Origin: Burkholderiales bacterium PBB3 | Lineage (GTDB): Bacteria; Pseudomonadota; Gammaproteobacteria; Burkholderiales; Burkholderiaceae_C | Assembly (NCBI GenBank): GCA_002256115.1 | Contig: NKIK01000002.1 | Location: forward strand, 1 to 64,000 | Length of the DNA: 64,000 bases | Direction: 5' to 3' | In this document: positions 62,568 to 64,000 of the stretch, in pieces | Numbering within the stretch: the first letter of the stretch is position 1 | Layout: every line of letters begins with the position of its first letter | Made by a program: the position numbers and the translations under genes | The notes under the pieces: generated by a model | Databases searched by the model: none | Told to the model about the DNA's origin: nothing | What the model saw: only the letters and a program-made list of their open reading frames with translations

Positions 62568-63549
62568 GCGGCAAGGATACCGTGGAACGCCGCTGAAACA
62601 GTGCGCCCAAACGCTTTAGCCCCAGCCACTGCTGGGACCAAAAACCCTGGCCATAGTCCACGCCCTGCTCCACTTGGTCGCGCACACCGGTGGGCTCGTA
62701 TTTGAGGCTGAAATCTGCCGTTCCAAACAGCATGTCCCACCAAGGCAGCAACACGCCAAAGTTGTGCCCCCCTAGCGTTGCCTTTCCGTTTGATTCATGC
62801 CCAATACCAACGCTGTGGTGCAGGCGGTGGAAGCGCGGACTGACCCACAGCCGCTCCCCTACCCGGCCAAACCACAGACGCACGTTGGCGTGCTGCAGGT
62901 TTTCGCTCAATTGGGTGAAGGCGACCACCGCGACAAACTGCCCTGGCGGAATGCCGATCAGCTGGGCCACCAGCACCCAAATCAAGTCGCGCAATAAATC
63001 ATCTAGCAGGTGGTTGCGGCTATCGTTCCACATCGTCATCTGGCGCTGCGAATGGTGCAGCGCGTGCAGCCGCCACCACCACTCAAACTGGTGCTGGCCG
63101 CGATGGATGGCGTAATTCACCGCATCAAAAACGATGAGGTAAATGATCAGGCTGACCCAAGCCAGATCGGTTACGCCGGGCCACAGATCGTCCAGGTGCA
63201 GCGTGGACAAGCCCATGCCGCGAAGCGCTACAACCAGCTCGTCAAATACGGGGTCTAGCGTGAAAAACATCACCAGGCGGAAAAGACCCAACCGATGGAT
63301 AACGGTGTACAAAATGTCGACCCGTACTGCGGCTCGGTCGGTGATCTTCTCGACCGGGCACCACCATTGCAGCGGCGCGATCAACAGCAGCATCACGGCC
63401 AGCTGCAGAATGCCCACCAGCAGCCACCCGGTGCCGTCAAAGCCTTCTTCCAGGCGGGCCCCCTCGCCCATCGCAAACATCACGGGCTGCACCGCAGACT
63501 CAAACAGCCACTGCTGGACGGTCGCAAACAGATCGACAAACCAGTCCAT
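62551..63549 (-). CDS. Sterol desaturase/fatty-acid-hydroxylase family protein
   Basis: A 332-residue di-iron membrane enzyme. The His boxes are clear: NYAIHRGQHQFEWWWRLHAL continuing HHSQRQM, and SPRFHRLHHSVG plus a GGHNFGVLLPWWDMLF ending. At least four membrane segments precede them. ATG 63549 (MDWFVDLFATV) is chosen as it opens the first hydrophobic helix; the longer frame overlaps the deacetylase gene. Family members hydroxylate or desaturate lipids or carotenoids; the substrate is not readable. It is in a row with the deacetylase and EI24 genes. Confidence 0.82.
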   Translation of the reverse strand: MDWFVDLFATVQQWLFESAVQPVMFAMGEGARLEEGFDGTGWLLVGILQLAVMLLLIAPLQWWCPVEKITDRAAVRVDILYTVIHRLGLFRLVMFFTLDPVFDELVVALRGMGLSTLHLDDLWPGVTDLAWVSLIIYLIVFDAVNYAIHRGQHQFEWWWRLHALHHSQRQMTMWNDSRNHLLDDLLRDLIWVLVAQLIGIPPGQFVAVVAFTQLSENLQHANVRLWFGRVGERLWVSPRFHRLHHSVGIGHESNGKATLGGHNFGVLLPWWDMLFGTADFSLKYEPTGVRDQVEQGVDYGQGFWSQQWLGLKRLGALFQRRSTVSLPHESTD

Positions 63550-63557
63550 CGCGCCGC

Positions 63558-64000
63558 CTAACCGCCGTGGCTGGCAATCCAATCCCGATAGGCCGGGTGG
63601 TTGCGCAGGGTTTCAAAGCAGAAGCCGCGCTCCTTCAGGCCCACGATCAGCGGCTCAAAATTAGCGGGGGCCCAGGGATCGTTGCGGGTCCAGATGCCCA
63701 GGTGCGCCATCAGAATGTCACCCGTGCGGATCTCCTTGAGGGCCTTTTTCAGCAGCATGTCGTTGCTAAACTTTTCACTGGGCAATTCGTCACCCAAAAA
63801 GCCGGCAGCGGCCCAACCCACATGGGCGTAACCGCAGGCCTGGGCCTCTGCCAATAAACGCGGTGAAGTCTTGCCACCGGGTGCACGAAACAAGGGTAGC
63901 GCTTTTTTCCCGGTGAAGTCGGCAATGCGCTGCGCTGCGCGGTCTATTTGCTCGCAGTACTTGGGCGGCTCCCAGGTGAACTCGCGCCCTTCAAATGCCC
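63558..64000 (-). CDS. Polysaccharide deacetylase family protein (cut by window end)
   Basis: The C-terminal 146 codons of a NodB-like carbohydrate esterase; the start lies beyond 64000. Visible are the family motifs LPLFRAPGGKTSPRLLAEA (the R-x-P-x-G motif 3), VGWAAAGFLGD and TGDILMAHLGIWTR (motif 5 His), then ERGFCFETLRNHPAYRDW. The zinc-binding N-terminal motifs are outside the window. Directly upstream of the desaturase gene with an eight-base gap. Confidence 0.82.
   Translation of the reverse strand, partial: AFEGREFTWEPPKYCEQIDRAAQRIADFTGKKALPLFRAPGGKTSPRLLAEAQACGYAHVGWAAAGFLGDELPSEKFSNDMLLKKALKEIRTGDILMAHLGIWTRNDPWAPANFEPLIVGLKERGFCFETLRNHPAYRDWIASHGG

Noticed and set aside
1..64000. 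CRISPR arrays, tRNA or rRNA genes
   Set aside because: No regularly spaced repeats of CRISPR type and no tRNA or rRNA-like sequence were noticed; a covariance-model scan was not possible.

Overview
The window looks like a chromosome segment of a betaproteobacterium, most likely Burkholderiales/Comamonadaceae (Rhodoferax/Polaromonas type). The grounds are the high-GC core, the gene content (YihY, DUF2069, FAD-linked oxidase, MFS, thyA-folA, ExbB-ExbD-ExbD, xth, ntrBC, a sigma-54-controlled glnA) and a GC-rich repeat inside coding genes. The genus is an inference from gene style; no database was searched.

Left core (1-9567): the end of a surface-sugar cluster on the minus strand (GT2 glycosyltransferase, hexapeptide acyltransferase, DegT-type aminotransferase), then a fused relic of nadE and an IS91-type transposase, then housekeeping genes, a CcdAB toxin-antitoxin pair and the 5' two thirds of the native thyA.

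Island (about 9568-48706, 39 kb, visibly lower GC): it interrupts thyA inside the codons for G-V-P-F / N-I-A; the 3' third of the same gene resumes at the right end, next to folA. The island brings its own complete, divergent thyA just inside the left junction. Behind it lies a five-gene integration module (three large tyrosine-recombinase-like proteins plus two small proteins), similar in layout to GInt-type elements. The cargo is anti-phage in character. One co-oriented run of genes about 22 kb long (40177 down to 17838) carries a SNF2-type helicase, a very large N6-adenine methyltransferase, a complete Qat system (qatA-B-C-D), what looks like the tail of a broken toxin gene with its XRE antitoxin, a 2141-aa DUF1998 helicase with a Vsr-like tail, and a UvrD-like helicase with a RelE/ParE-like head. 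Most junctions overlap or are only a few bases long, so the run may be one composite operon.

Further right, a Gabija system (gajA-gajB) with a HAD hydrolase lies inside a 4722-bp unit with IS21-like inverted ends and a 6-bp target duplication. That unit has no transposase and splits an unknown gene; removing it restores an open frame. The right end of the island holds a few small hypothetical genes and AT-rich DNA.

Right core (48707-64000): thyA 3' fragment, folA, a DUF4337 protein, a TonB-like/ExbB/ExbD/ExbD operon, a winged-helix plus nucleotidyltransferase pair behind a perfect palindrome, xth, ntrC, ntrB, a DUF4124 protein, glnA with a sigma-54 promoter and an NtrC-type site, a CinA-like protein carrying the same GC-rich repeat as the oxidase at 6.4 kb, an EI24 membrane protein, a sterol-desaturase-family protein and the start-truncated end of a polysaccharide deacetylase. 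No tRNA, rRNA or CRISPR array was seen.
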